Origin: an uncultured Bacilli bacterium
GTDB lineage: Bacteria > Bacillota_I > Bacilli_A > RFN20 > CAG-288
NCBI GenBank assembly: GCA_944349335.1
Contig: CALVMW010000001.1
Span: 1-64,000 of the forward strand
Direction: 5' to 3'
DNA: 64,000 bases
In this document: in pieces, positions 32,739 to 41,395 of the stretch
Numbering within the stretch: the first letter of the stretch is position 1
Layout: every line of letters starts with the position of its first letter
Program-made: the position numbers and the translations under genes
Notes under the pieces: generated by a model
Seen by the model: the letters and a program-made list of their open reading frames with translations, nothing else
The model's database searches: none
Told to the model about the DNA's origin: nothing

Positions 32739-34331
32739 ATGAGTGTAACTAAAACATCAAAGAGTAAGAAAACAAATATAAAAAAAGAAAAAGAAACTAA
32801 AAAATCTTCTGATAAAAAGATAGCTACACAGTCTAGTAAAAAGAGTAAAAGCGCCCCCAAAGAAGAAAAGAAAGATGTTTCTGTAAAGAAAACAGCTTCT
32901 AAAGCTAAATCACATAAGGAATCAGAAAAAACTGCTGTTAAATCTTCAAAAAAAGCTGAAATTAAAACTAATAAAAAGGTTTCAAATAAAGCAGCAGATA
33001 AAAAAGTTGTAAAAGCTGAGCCTAAGAAAACTGTGGAATCTAAAAAGGTAACTAAGAAGAGTAAAGAGGCTGAAAGTAAAAAAGCGACTGCTCCTAAATC
33101 TAAGAAAGTTGAAAAAGAAGTAGTCGAAGCTCTTGAAACGAAGGAAACTAAAAAGTCTAAGAAAAATAGTGTTCCTAAGACAGTCGGTGAATTAGCTTCT
33201 ACTACTTATAATTTGATGGGTTTAGATGATATTAAAGCTAAATTATTAGAAGATAGTAAAAGCGGAGTAAAAGTTACTACCGAGACTATTTCTCAGCTCA
33301 CTAAGCATTTATCATTATCAGATGATGATTTTGATGAACTTTTAGTTTATCTTCACGAGCATGATGTCATTGAGGATAATGACGATGATGTTTTGATCGA
33401 TGATCAAGATTCTGAAGTTGTCACAGATGATGACGATGACTTTGAAGATGAAGAGATAGTTGATTATACTGCAGCAACCGATATTAAAAATGCTGACCCT
33501 GTAAAACAATATCTTCATGCTATCGGTGCCTATCAAGTTTTAAAGGATAAGAATGAAGAGGTCGAATTAGCTAAAAGAATTAAAGAAGGTGATAGCGATG
33601 CTAAGGACGAACTTATCCAATGTAATTTAAAACTTGTTGTATCTATTGCAAAACATTATGTTAATCGCGGAATGGACTTTTTAGATCTTATTCAAGAAGG
33701 TAACCTCGGATTGATGAAAGCTGTCGATAAATTTGATTTTGAAAGAGGATTTAAATTTTCAACTTATGCCACTTGGTGGATTAGACAAGCTATCACTCGT
33801 GCTTTAGCTGACCAAGCAAGAACTATACGTATACCTGTTCACATGGTTGAAACTATCAATAAAATCACCCGTGCAAGCCGTAAACTTACTCAAGAATTAA
33901 ATAGAGACCCGACTGCTGAAGAGATCGCTGAAGAGTTAAAAAAGAGCTCAAATACTATTTTGACAGGTTCCAAGATTCGCGATATTCAACAGATGGCTTT
34001 AGACCCTCTTTCACTTGAGAAACCAGTTGGTGAAGAGGATGATTCACATATCGGTGACTTTGTTGTCGATAAAGATAATTTATCGCCTGTCGAATATGCT
34101 AATCAATCTATGCTCGCCGATAGGATCGATAAAGAATTATCCCAACTTACTGATCGTGAGGAAAGAGTTATCCGTTTACGTTACGGTTTAGATGATGGTA
34201 GAAATCATACTTTAGAAGAAGTTGGAAAAGAATTTAATGTTACTAGAGAACGTATTCGTCAGATTGAATCTAAAGCCATGTCTAAATTGCGTAAGAAGCA
34301 TAAGAAAGTATTATTTGAAGATTATTTATGA
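32739..34331 (+). CDS. rpoD: Primary sigma factor (sigma-A/RpoD) with lysine-rich N-terminal extension
   Basis: Primary sigma-70 factor directing RNA polymerase to -10/-35 promoters. Region 1.2 ([11 protein letters not shown]), region 2 ([23 protein letters not shown] split around the -10 recognition helix), region 3 and region 4 ([21 protein letters not shown]) are intact. The first about 145 residues are an unusual tail, roughly one third lysine with Ser, Ala and Glu, like histone H1 tails; then a region 1.1-like helical domain (about 148-210) and an acidic stretch (about 212-242). The 530-residue length is well above the about 370 of Bacillus SigA. Shine-Dalgarno GGAGGT supports the ATG. 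Confidence 0.96.
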   Translation: MSVTKTSKSKKTNIKKEKETKKSSDKKIATQSSKKSKSAPKEEKKDVSVKKTASKAKSHKESEKTAVKSSKKAEIKTNKKVSNKAADKKVVKAEPKKTVESKKVTKKSKEAESKKATAPKSKKVEKEVVEALETKETKKSKKNSVPKTVGELASTTYNLMGLDDIKAKLLEDSKSGVKVTTETISQLTKHLSLSDDDFDELLVYLHEHDVIEDNDDDVLIDDQDSEVVTDDDDDFEDEEIVDYTAATDIKNADPVKQYLHAIGAYQVLKDKNEEVELAKRIKEGDSDAKDELIQCNLKLVVSIAKHYVNRGMDFLDLIQEGNLGLMKAVDKFDFERGFKFSTYATWWIRQAITRALADQARTIRIPVHMVETINKITRASRKLTQELNRDPTAEEIAEELKKSSNTILTGSKIRDIQQMALDPLSLEKPVGEEDDSHIGDFVVDKDNLSPVEYANQSMLADRIDKELSQLTDREERVIRLRYGLDDGRNHTLEEVGKEFNVTRERIRQIESKAMSKLRKKHKKVLFEDYL

Positions 34332-34957
34332 GTAAGTTATCTTTTCGCTTAAACTATGCTCTATCTCTAAAAAAAGGTAATGTTTTTCTAGATGTCGGTT
34401 CTGATCATGCTCTTTTAGCTTTAGCCTTAGAAGAAGAAGGTAAAGTTTATGCGAGCGAAAATAAAATCGGTCCCTACTCGACTCTTGTAAATACTTTAAA
34501 GAGGAATGGTTCAAATGTCATTCCTCTTTTTCTTGATGGTATTAAAGATATTCCTGACGATATCGAATGTGTTTATATTCTCGGTATGGGTGGGAGAACG
34601 ATCGAAAAAATTTTAAAAGAAGGTGAAGAAAAATTAAAAAAGATAAAATATTTAATAATTTCTCCACAATCAGATTTTTATCTACCTATTACTTTTCTTT
34701 ATAATCACGGATTTATCGATGAAGAAGGGACATATATTTTTGAGAAACACTATTATCCAGTCTTGCGTTTTTCGCATTATGATAAAAGAATAGTTTATAA
34801 TGATGATGAGAGTAAATATTCGATCAGTGCGATCAAAAATCGCGATGGTGGTTTAAAAAATTTGCTCTTAACTAAACTTGCTCTTTTTGAAAAAATTGGT
34901 GAAGATAAAGAAAACGAAATATTAGAATTAAGAAGGTTATTAAAATTATGGAATTAG
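34328..34957 (+). CDS. trmK: tRNA (adenine22-N1)-methyltransferase TrmK
   Basis: SAM-dependent methyltransferase that modifies A22 of tRNAs. The 209-residue product has the SAM-binding [14 protein letters not shown] segment (about 19-32), ILGMGGRTI (about 83-91) and SPQSDF, all typical of TrmK (YqfN). Start overlaps the rpoD stop (ATGA), and order rpoD-trmK-nif3 matches Bacilli. It ends overlapping the next gene. Confidence 0.92.
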   Translation: MSKLSFRLNYALSLKKGNVFLDVGSDHALLALALEEEGKVYASENKIGPYSTLVNTLKRNGSNVIPLFLDGIKDIPDDIECVYILGMGGRTIEKILKEGEEKLKKIKYLIISPQSDFYLPITFLYNHGFIDEEGTYIFEKHYYPVLRFSHYDKRIVYNDDESKYSISAIKNRDGGLKNLLLTKLALFEKIGEDKENEILELRRLLKLWN

Positions 34958-35718
34958 GGAAATTTATTAGAAGTCTAGGTAGAATTTATCCTAAAAGAAA
35001 CCAGGAAGAATGGGATTATTCTGGGTATCAAGCTGGTGAGAAGGACTTTAAAAGAGAAGTTAAGAAAGTTCTGCTCGTTTTAGATTTCTATGAAGATGTC
35101 GATAAAATAATTGCTCGTGAAAAACCTGATTTAGTTTTAACACATCATCCTTTTATCTTTGGAAGAAAAAAAGATGTTTTACTATCTGATGAAAAGAAGA
35201 AAGAACTATATGAAAAGGTGATGAACACTTACCCGTTTCCAATATATTCTTTTCATACTAATTATGATCGCTCTAATGGTGGTATGAACGATGTGATGAT
35301 AAAGATGTTAGGTATCGATGAGTATGAAGTAGCTAGTGATACTTATATGCGCTTTGGTAAGTATAAAGAACCTAAAAAAATAGAAGAAGTGATCGATATT
35401 ATAAAGAAAAACTTCAATTTAAATCATGTTTCTTATAATAAAGTTACTGAGAAAGTCAGATCTCTTGGTGTCATTGGTGGCTCTGGTTCTTCTTTCTTTT
35501 ATGAGGCATTAAAGTTAAATTTAGATTTATTTATTACTGGTGATTCATCTCATCATTCTCGTCTTGATATGAAAAGATATGGCCTAAATTTTATTGAGCT
35601 TCCTCATGAGTGTGAAGAACTTGCTTTCTTTATCGGGATGGAAAAAGCTATACGTTCTATTTCCTCCGATATTCAAATTAAAAGAGTGCCTTTACAAAAA
35701 AGTATGGAGATTATGTAA
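34948..35718 (+). CDS. Nif3-like dinuclear metal-binding protein (YqfO family)
   Basis: A 256-residue Nif3/GTP cyclohydrolase I type 2 family protein that forms metal-containing toroidal hexamers; its cellular role is not settled. Metal-ligand motifs are present: LTHHPFIFG, SFHTNYDRSNGGMND and TGDSSHH, plus HECEE near the C-terminus. The large central PII-like insert of B. subtilis YqfO is missing, so this is the short form. It overlaps trmK by 10 nt and the next gene by one base. Confidence 0.9.
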   Translation: MELGKFIRSLGRIYPKRNQEEWDYSGYQAGEKDFKREVKKVLLVLDFYEDVDKIIAREKPDLVLTHHPFIFGRKKDVLLSDEKKKELYEKVMNTYPFPIYSFHTNYDRSNGGMNDVMIKMLGIDEYEVASDTYMRFGKYKEPKKIEEVIDIIKKNFNLNHVSYNKVTEKVRSLGVIGGSGSSFFYEALKLNLDLFITGDSSHHSRLDMKRYGLNFIELPHECEELAFFIGMEKAIRSISSDIQIKRVPLQKSMEIM

Positions 35719-36533
35719 TGGAGAGTGAAAATAATATTTCTCAGTTTATAAGTGAACATCCAACATTAAGTAAGGAAGATACTTTAAATAAAATAAAAGA
35801 ATATCAACTAACTAAAGATATCAATATCCGTAATGAGATAGTAGAAGGTAATCTCGCTTTAGTTAAGATGGTTGTAAATGAATTAAGAAAAGATATTAAT
35901 CTTCCAGCAAATGATATGTTTTTAGAGGGCACACACGGTTTAATTAAAGCGTGTGATGAATTTGATCCTACTAGAGATATCTCTTTTTCAACGATGGCGA
36001 CAGTCTATATTAGAAATGCTATTTTGAGCTATCTCAGCACTACTTCACGCATGATTAAAATTCCTAATTATATAATTACTAAAATTAAAAAAATTGAAAA
36101 AGCTAAAGATGAATGGCTAAAAGAACATGGTAAAGCCCCTAATATTGAGGATATTTATACTAAATTAAACGGTGAATATAAAAAGGACGATATCGCTAAT
36201 GTTTTAAATTATGCAAACTCGGTTTTATCTCTAGATACAATCACGGAAAATCTTAACGAGAATGATAACAATAATACTGTTGACGATTATTTAAAGTCTG
36301 ATACTCCCTCACCCTCTGATATCGCTAAGCAAGAAGAGAAAGAAAAAGCTTTTGAACAATGTTTACTTTCTTTACCTGAAAGAGAAAGAGATATACTTTT
36401 ATCTCATAATATAGATGGCAGTAAGGTCACTTTAAAAGATTTAGCGGATAAGTATCATATTTCCATTGAAAGAGTAAGACAGATAGAAAGAAGTACGATT
36501 GAAAAAATTAAAGAACAATTATCAATTTACTGA
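35718..36533 (+). CDS. Second sigma-70 family factor (RpoD paralogue)
   Basis: A 271-residue sigma factor with regions 2, 3 and 4 but no N-terminal extension. Region 2 keeps the RpoD pattern (LPANDMFLEGTHGLIKACD versus [19 protein letters not shown]), but the -10 melting/recognition segment reads STMATVYIRNAILSYL instead of [12 protein letters not shown], losing aromatic residues that melt the -10. Region 4 has a helix-turn-helix LKDLADKYHISIERVRQIE. It follows nif3 by one shared base. It is likely an alternative sigma factor for an unknown regulon. Its end converges with ispH and overlaps it by 12 nt. Confidence 0.85.
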   Translation: MESENNISQFISEHPTLSKEDTLNKIKEYQLTKDINIRNEIVEGNLALVKMVVNELRKDINLPANDMFLEGTHGLIKACDEFDPTRDISFSTMATVYIRNAILSYLSTTSRMIKIPNYIITKIKKIEKAKDEWLKEHGKAPNIEDIYTKLNGEYKKDDIANVLNYANSVLSLDTITENLNENDNNNTVDDYLKSDTPSPSDIAKQEEKEKAFEQCLLSLPERERDILLSHNIDGSKVTLKDLADKYHISIERVRQIERSTIEKIKEQLSIY

Positions 36534-37343
36534 TAACTGATTATAGATATTTAATACTTTTTCCTTGCTAGCGCTTGTTGACGAAACTAAATAATAATCG
36601 TACCCTTCTTTTCTTATGGAGTCATCATACTCATTTATTATGAGAATTTGATGATTATTAAACCGTTTTTTAAGAGTATTATAAATTTCATTCGCATTTG
36701 AAGAAAGTTTATCACCTATAACAAGAATTAAAGAGTTATGTGGATCAGTATTTTCTAAAAATGTAATCGCTTCTTTTATTCGTTTTTTATAAAGAGGACA
36801 GATATCTAATGAATCGTATGAAATATTAAAAGTTTTTAAAATATTTTTTAAGGTGGAAAATTTATCTTCAGAAATAGTAGTTTGTGGAACTAAAAAGTAT
36901 GATTTGTTTTTATCTAAATCGCTTACTACTTTTTGATAATCATCATTTTGATCAATTAAAATAGATGTTGGAAAATTACTTAAAAAGCCTTTAGTTTCTT
37001 GATGGTCTTTTTTACCAAAATAAAGTATATTATTTTTATTTTTAAGAAATTCCAGACGTTTTTTAATTAAGGGACAGGTCGCATCAACTACTTTAAATCC
37101 TTTATTTAAAAAATATGCTTCCTCTTCTAAGGTATGTCCGTGCGCTGATAAAACAATAGTGCCTTCTTTTTCACCATTATAGATGGATGCTTTACATTCC
37201 TTCATTAAAACTTCATTTTCATAAATGTTATGAATCAAAGGATGAGTAAGAAAAAGCGGAAAAGATGCGCTAGCTTTTTTTAAGATTTTGATGGCTTCAT
37301 CAACTCCAAAACAAAATCCAAAATCAGAAATAATTTTAACCAT
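36522..37343 (-). CDS. ispH: 4-hydroxy-3-methylbut-2-enyl diphosphate reductase
   Basis: Last enzyme of the MEP isoprenoid pathway, an iron-sulfur protein making IPP and DMAPP from HMBPP. The 273-residue product has three conserved cysteines (GFCFGV at residue 11, DATCPL, DICPLYKKR), the AHG motif (LSAHGHT) and HPLIHN. It agrees with the ispG and dxs genes in the same window. The frame converges with and overlaps the sigma gene by 12 nt at the 3' ends, so no terminator separates them. Confidence 0.95.
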   Translation of the reverse strand: MVKIISDFGFCFGVDEAIKILKKASASFPLFLTHPLIHNIYENEVLMKECKASIYNGEKEGTIVLSAHGHTLEEEAYFLNKGFKVVDATCPLIKKRLEFLKNKNNILYFGKKDHQETKGFLSNFPTSILIDQNDDYQKVVSDLDKNKSYFLVPQTTISEDKFSTLKNILKTFNISYDSLDICPLYKKRIKEAITFLENTDPHNSLILVIGDKLSSNANEIYNTLKKRFNNHQILIINEYDDSIRKEGYDYYLVSSTSASKEKVLNIYNQLSVN

Positions 37344-37375
37344 AACAAAAGTTTACCATAGAATGGTTAAATAGA

Positions 37376-37384
37376 TGATATAAT
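37376..37384 (+). promoter_or_regulatory. Extended -10 promoter of apt-relA
   Basis: TGATATAAT: an extended TGn followed by a perfect TATAAT (37379-37384). No good -35 is visible, as expected for an extended -10. The start codon of apt lies 18 nt downstream. Confidence 0.75.
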
Positions 37385-37402
37385 TTATTGAGGGAAATAA
37401 AT

Positions 37403-37912
37403 ATGGATTATTCAAAATATATAGCTGTTACGCCTGACTTTCCAAAAAAGGGCATTTCATTTAAGGACATCTCACCATTATTAAGAGATAGTGAAGCTTT
37501 TCATTCTTGTATCGATGATATGGCTAAGTTAGCTAGTGAATTTAAACCTGACATCATCGTCGGACCTGAGTCTCGCGCTTTTATTTTTGGGGCTGCTTTA
37601 GCTTATAAGATGAATGTTGGATTTGTCATGGCTAGAAAAGGTGGAAAACTTCCAGGTGTTGTTTATCAGATCACCTATCAGTTAGAGTATGGAACAGCGA
37701 CGATCGCTATTCCTAAAGATTCTTTTAAACCGGGACAAAGAGTTCTTTTAGTTGACGATTTATTAGCTACTGGCGGTACTTTTGTCGCTTTAAAAGAACT
37801 AGTTCAGATGGCTAATGGAAATCCAGTCGGTTGCGTCACATTGATCGAGTTAAAAGATCTCGATGGTGAAAAGAATATCGGCTTAAAATGCTCTTCTCTT
37901 TTAAAACTTTAA
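37403..37912 (+). CDS. apt: Adenine phosphoribosyltransferase
   Basis: Salvages adenine to AMP with PRPP. The 169-residue product has the PRPP-binding motif VLLVDDLLATGGT (about 112-124) and FPKKGISFKDISPLL, the Apt N-terminal signature. ATG 37403 is supported by GAGGGA upstream and by the family N-terminus; an earlier in-frame start would lie at the predicted transcription start. The gene precedes relA by 1 nt, the same apt-rel order as in Bacilli. Confidence 0.96.
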   Translation: MDYSKYIAVTPDFPKKGISFKDISPLLRDSEAFHSCIDDMAKLASEFKPDIIVGPESRAFIFGAALAYKMNVGFVMARKGGKLPGVVYQITYQLEYGTATIAIPKDSFKPGQRVLLVDDLLATGGTFVALKELVQMANGNPVGCVTLIELKDLDGEKNIGLKCSSLLKL

Positions 37913-37913
37913 G

Positions 37914-40118
37914 ATGAAAGTAATAAATGAAGTCTATACTTTTGATCGCTTAAAAGAAGAATATTCGAAGTATATTAAAAATACTGACGATCAAAAACTT
38001 ATCGAAAATGCCTATATCTTTGCTAGAGATAGGCACGAAGGTCAAATGCGTAAATCTGGTGATCCATATATTACGCATTGTATTGCTGTCGGATATATTC
38101 TCGCTTCTTTAGGAGCAGGTCCGAAGACTATTTGTGCTGGCTTACTACACGACACGATTGAAGATACTGATACTACAAAGGAAGAAATAGCGACTAAGTT
38201 TGGTGATGACGTTGCTAATTTAGTAGAGGCATTAACTAAAGTTACGAGACTTTCTGATTATAAAAATGTCGAGTTTACTGCAGAAAATCACCGTAAAATT
38301 TTTGTTGCTATGGCTAAAGATGTAAGGGCGATTATCATCAAGTTAGCTGATAGGTTACACAATATGCGCACCTTGCAATACCAGCCAAGTGAAAAACAGA
38401 AGAGAATCGCTAAAGAAACTCTTGAAGTCTACGCTCCTATCGCTCATCGTCTAGGTATATTTTCGGTGCAGACGGAATTAGAAGATCTCTCACTATATTA
38501 TTTAGAGACTGAAAAATATTTAGCTATTGAAAAACATATTGAAACTCTTTATTCCGATGCTCAATCTTCTTTAGATTCGTTAAAGAATCAATTGATTTCA
38601 ATATTGACCCCTACTCATATACCCTTTAAAATTTCTGACCGCGTTAAATCTGTTTACTCAATCTATAAAAAGATGTATCAAAAACATTATAATTTTGATC
38701 AGATTTACGACATAATGGCTTTAAGAATAATCACCGAAAGTGAACAAAATTGCTATGAGATTCTCGGCTATGTTCACGCTACTTTTAAGCCTGTTCCTGG
38801 ACGATTTAAAGATTATATCGCTATGCCTAAAGCTAATCTTTATCAATCCCTTCATACAACTATTGTTACAGATAGTGGTAATTTTTTTGAGATACAGATA
38901 CGAACTGAAAAGATGGATGAATTAGCTGAATCTGGTGTTGCGGCACATTGGCGTTATAAAGAAGGATCAAGTTATGATCCGAAAAAAGAGCAAGTTGAAA
39001 TTGAAAACCAATTGCATTGGTTTAAAGATTTCGTTTTCACTTCTGATGAGGAGGAAGGGCAAAATAAGAGTGCTAAAGAATACATCGATGCTCTCTCTCA
39101 TGATATTTTTGAAGCTAATGTCTATGTTTTTACCCCTAAAGGAAATGTCATTTGTCTTCCTTCAGGTTCAACTCCGATAGATTTTGCTTATCGCATTCAT
39201 TCTGATATAGGTGACCATCTTTCTGGTGCGAGAGTTAATTCGTTATTAGTTCCTATCACTACTGCTTTAAAAACTGGCGATATTGTTGAAGTTATCACTT
39301 CTAAAAATGCTTCGCCTAATAGTGAATGGTTAAATATTGCTAAAACTAATTTTGCGAGAAACAAGATCAGAAAGTATTTAGTTAAATCTAATGCTGATTA
39401 CTCGAAGATAGAAGAAGTTAAAAAAGGTCGCAATTATCTTAGTGAATATATAAAAGAAAAGAAACTTAATACTGATATCAACAAATTATTATCAAAAAGA
39501 GTTTTAGATCAATTTAAATGTTCTACTTTAGATGATATTTTGTCTTTACTAGCTAATAGAACGATTTCTCCTGCTCAGATTATTGAAGCTAGCAATGTTC
39601 AAGTATCTCCTATCAGTGAGGAGAGCTTGACGAAAAAGATAAATTCTTCGAAGATAAAAAAGAATGTTTTAAATACCGTAGTTTTAGAGAATGGCGATCC
39701 TGTTTTAACTACTCTTGCTTCTTGCTGCATGCCTTTAAAAGGTGATGAGATTATCGGCTTTGTAACAACTGGGCAAGGAGTAAAAGTTCATAGGACAAAT
39801 TGTCCTAATATTAAAAAGCTTCAAGATACTTCAAGGCTTATTAATGTAAAATGGAATGAAAATGCTGTTTCACGTGAATACATAGTCGATTTAGCGATTC
39901 AAGCTAATGATAGAGAAGGTCTACTAATGGACTTATTAAATACGCTTAAAAATGCCAATGCTAAACTATATAACGTCAATGCAAAATATCATCCTTCTAA
40001 TAATACTACTACTATTTTAGTTTCTATAGCTTGCCGCGATTTAGAGAGTTTGAATCATTATTCTAATATCATTATGCAAGTTAAATCAATTTTCCAAATT
40101 GATAGAGTTATTCATTAG
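37914..40118 (+). CDS. relA: Bifunctional (p)ppGpp synthetase/hydrolase (Rel)
   Basis: Ribosome-associated stringent-response enzyme that makes and destroys (p)ppGpp. The 734-residue product has the HD hydrolase domain (about 45-200, HDTIEDTD), synthetase domain (about 225-345, YQSLHTTI and EIQIRTEKMDELAESG), TGS domain (about 390-450, VFTPKGNVICLPSGSTPIDFAY spread over a strand-turn) and a C-terminal ACT domain (about 650-734). Hydrolase residues appear intact, so it is a Rel-type bifunctional enzyme. No recJ or other neighbours intervene; hisS follows. Confidence 0.97.
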   Translation: MKVINEVYTFDRLKEEYSKYIKNTDDQKLIENAYIFARDRHEGQMRKSGDPYITHCIAVGYILASLGAGPKTICAGLLHDTIEDTDTTKEEIATKFGDDVANLVEALTKVTRLSDYKNVEFTAENHRKIFVAMAKDVRAIIIKLADRLHNMRTLQYQPSEKQKRIAKETLEVYAPIAHRLGIFSVQTELEDLSLYYLETEKYLAIEKHIETLYSDAQSSLDSLKNQLISILTPTHIPFKISDRVKSVYSIYKKMYQKHYNFDQIYDIMALRIITESEQNCYEILGYVHATFKPVPGRFKDYIAMPKANLYQSLHTTIVTDSGNFFEIQIRTEKMDELAESGVAAHWRYKEGSSYDPKKEQVEIENQLHWFKDFVFTSDEEEGQNKSAKEYIDALSHDIFEANVYVFTPKGNVICLPSGSTPIDFAYRIHSDIGDHLSGARVNSLLVPITTALKTGDIVEVITSKNASPNSEWLNIAKTNFARNKIRKYLVKSNADYSKIEEVKKGRNYLSEYIKEKKLNTDINKLLSKRVLDQFKCSTLDDILSLLANRTISPAQIIEASNVQVSPISEESLTKKINSSKIKKNVLNTVVLENGDPVLTTLASCCMPLKGDEIIGFVTTGQGVKVHRTNCPNIKKLQDTSRLINVKWNENAVSREYIVDLAIQANDREGLLMDLLNTLKNANAKLYNVNAKYHPSNNTTTILVSIACRDLESLNHYSNIIMQVKSIFQIDRVIH

Positions 40119-40125
40119 ATTATTG

Positions 40126-40131
40126 TAAAAT
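40126..40131 (+). promoter_or_regulatory. Candidate -10 box for hisS
   Basis: TAAAAT preceded by TG, 19 nt before the hisS ATG. No good -35 at 17 nt (TTGATA at 40099 is 21 nt away). The spacing to the start codon matches rpoD, apt, plsY, parE and deoB. Confidence 0.4.
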
Positions 40132-40150
40132 ATATGTTTGAGGTTTTGAT

Positions 40151-41395
40151 ATGAAAGAGATTATAAAACGCCCGCGTGGCACGATTGATTATTATGGTGA
40201 AAATGGAAATTTGCTCTCTTCAGTCATGAAAATATTGCTTAAAGAGAGCGAGTTATATGGTTGTGAATATTGTGAAGTTCCCCTCTTTGAAGAGACACGA
40301 TTATTCCATCGTTCTGTCGGTGAGGGTTCTGATATTGTTAGAAAAGAGACTTTTGACCTTGTAAAAAAGGGTGATAAAGATTATACCTTAAGACCTGAAT
40401 TTACTGCTTCGATCAATCGCATGGTCATCGAGAATAAGATTTGGTCAAGTCCCGATTTACCTTTGCGCTTTTCTTATTTCGGACCTGTTTTCCGCTATGA
40501 GAGACCGCAATCTGGTAGACTTAGACAATTCTATCAATATGGCTGTGAGTTTTTTGATAATAAGATCGATATCGATGCTTCACTCGATGCTATTTTATTA
40601 GCCATCACTTCAGCTGAAAAAGTTTTAAAACATGAAATAACTTTAAAAATCAACTATCTCGGTTCACTTTCTTCTCGTGAAAATTATAAAAAAGCACTCT
40701 ACGATTATTTTGCCCCGCAAATTTCTTCAATGTGTGAAGATTGTAAGGAAAGGTTAGTAAAAAATCCTCTTCGTATCCTTGATTGTAAGGTTGAAGAAGA
40801 TCAGAAGCTTTGCCTTAATGCTCCGAAGATAACTGATTATTTAATTGAGGAAGATAAAGAAGAGTTTAAAAATCTTTTATCAGCATTAGATAGTGCTAAT
40901 ATTAAATATGTCTTAGATCCTTCTTTAGTTAGAGGCTTAGATTACTATACTGGTGTGGTCTTTGAATTATATGATTCATTAGATTTCCCAGCGATCGGTG
41001 GTGGAGGAAAATACTCCTCTTTGATGTCTGATTTGGGAGGACCTGATTTTGAAGGTATCGGCTTCTCACTAGGTGTCGATAGGCTTTTGATGCGATTAAG
41101 CGATGATGAAAAAGCCAAATTAGTGGGTGAGGACCTCGATATTCTTTTTATCGATATGAAGAAAGATGGTAAAGCTTTATCTTTAGTTAATAATCTAAGA
41201 AAGGCTAATTATTCTTTGCGTATCGCTTCTCTTTCTCGTTCTTTAACCGGCGCTTTAAAAATGGCGGATAGATTACATGCTAAGTATGTCATCATCTATG
41301 AGGATGAAATAAAGGTAAAAGACTTAAAGACTAGAGAACAAAGAGTAGTCAATGAAGAAGATATTATTTCATATTTAGGAGAAAAAGATGCTTAG
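40151..41395 (+). CDS. hisS: Histidyl-tRNA synthetase
   Basis: Class II synthetase for tRNA-His. The 414-residue product has the start IKRPRGTIDYYGENG, motif 2 (FRYERPQSGRLRQFYQYG), the HisA motif LVRGLDYYTGVVFE and motif 3 (GIGFSLGVDRLLM), with a C-terminal anticodon-binding domain. Length is normal. A short GAGG precedes the ATG. It overlaps aspS by 8 nt, the hisS-aspS order conserved in Firmicutes. No T-box leader is present. Confidence 0.97.
   Translation: MKEIIKRPRGTIDYYGENGNLLSSVMKILLKESELYGCEYCEVPLFEETRLFHRSVGEGSDIVRKETFDLVKKGDKDYTLRPEFTASINRMVIENKIWSSPDLPLRFSYFGPVFRYERPQSGRLRQFYQYGCEFFDNKIDIDASLDAILLAITSAEKVLKHEITLKINYLGSLSSRENYKKALYDYFAPQISSMCEDCKERLVKNPLRILDCKVEEDQKLCLNAPKITDYLIEEDKEEFKNLLSALDSANIKYVLDPSLVRGLDYYTGVVFELYDSLDFPAIGGGGKYSSLMSDLGGPDFEGIGFSLGVDRLLMRLSDDEKAKLVGEDLDILFIDMKKDGKALSLVNNLRKANYSLRIASLSRSLTGALKMADRLHAKYVIIYEDEIKVKDLKTREQRVVNEEDIISYLGEKDA

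Noticed and set aside
36530-37400. Possible mobile element or prophage remnant around the second sigma factor
   Set aside because: Neighbours are ispH and apt, housekeeping genes; no integrase, repeats or composition change.
40119-40150. T-box or other amino-acid riboswitch before hisS (and before thrS, glyS, pheS, aspS)
   Set aside because: Intergenic gaps are too short (1-32 nt or overlapping) for a T-box leader.
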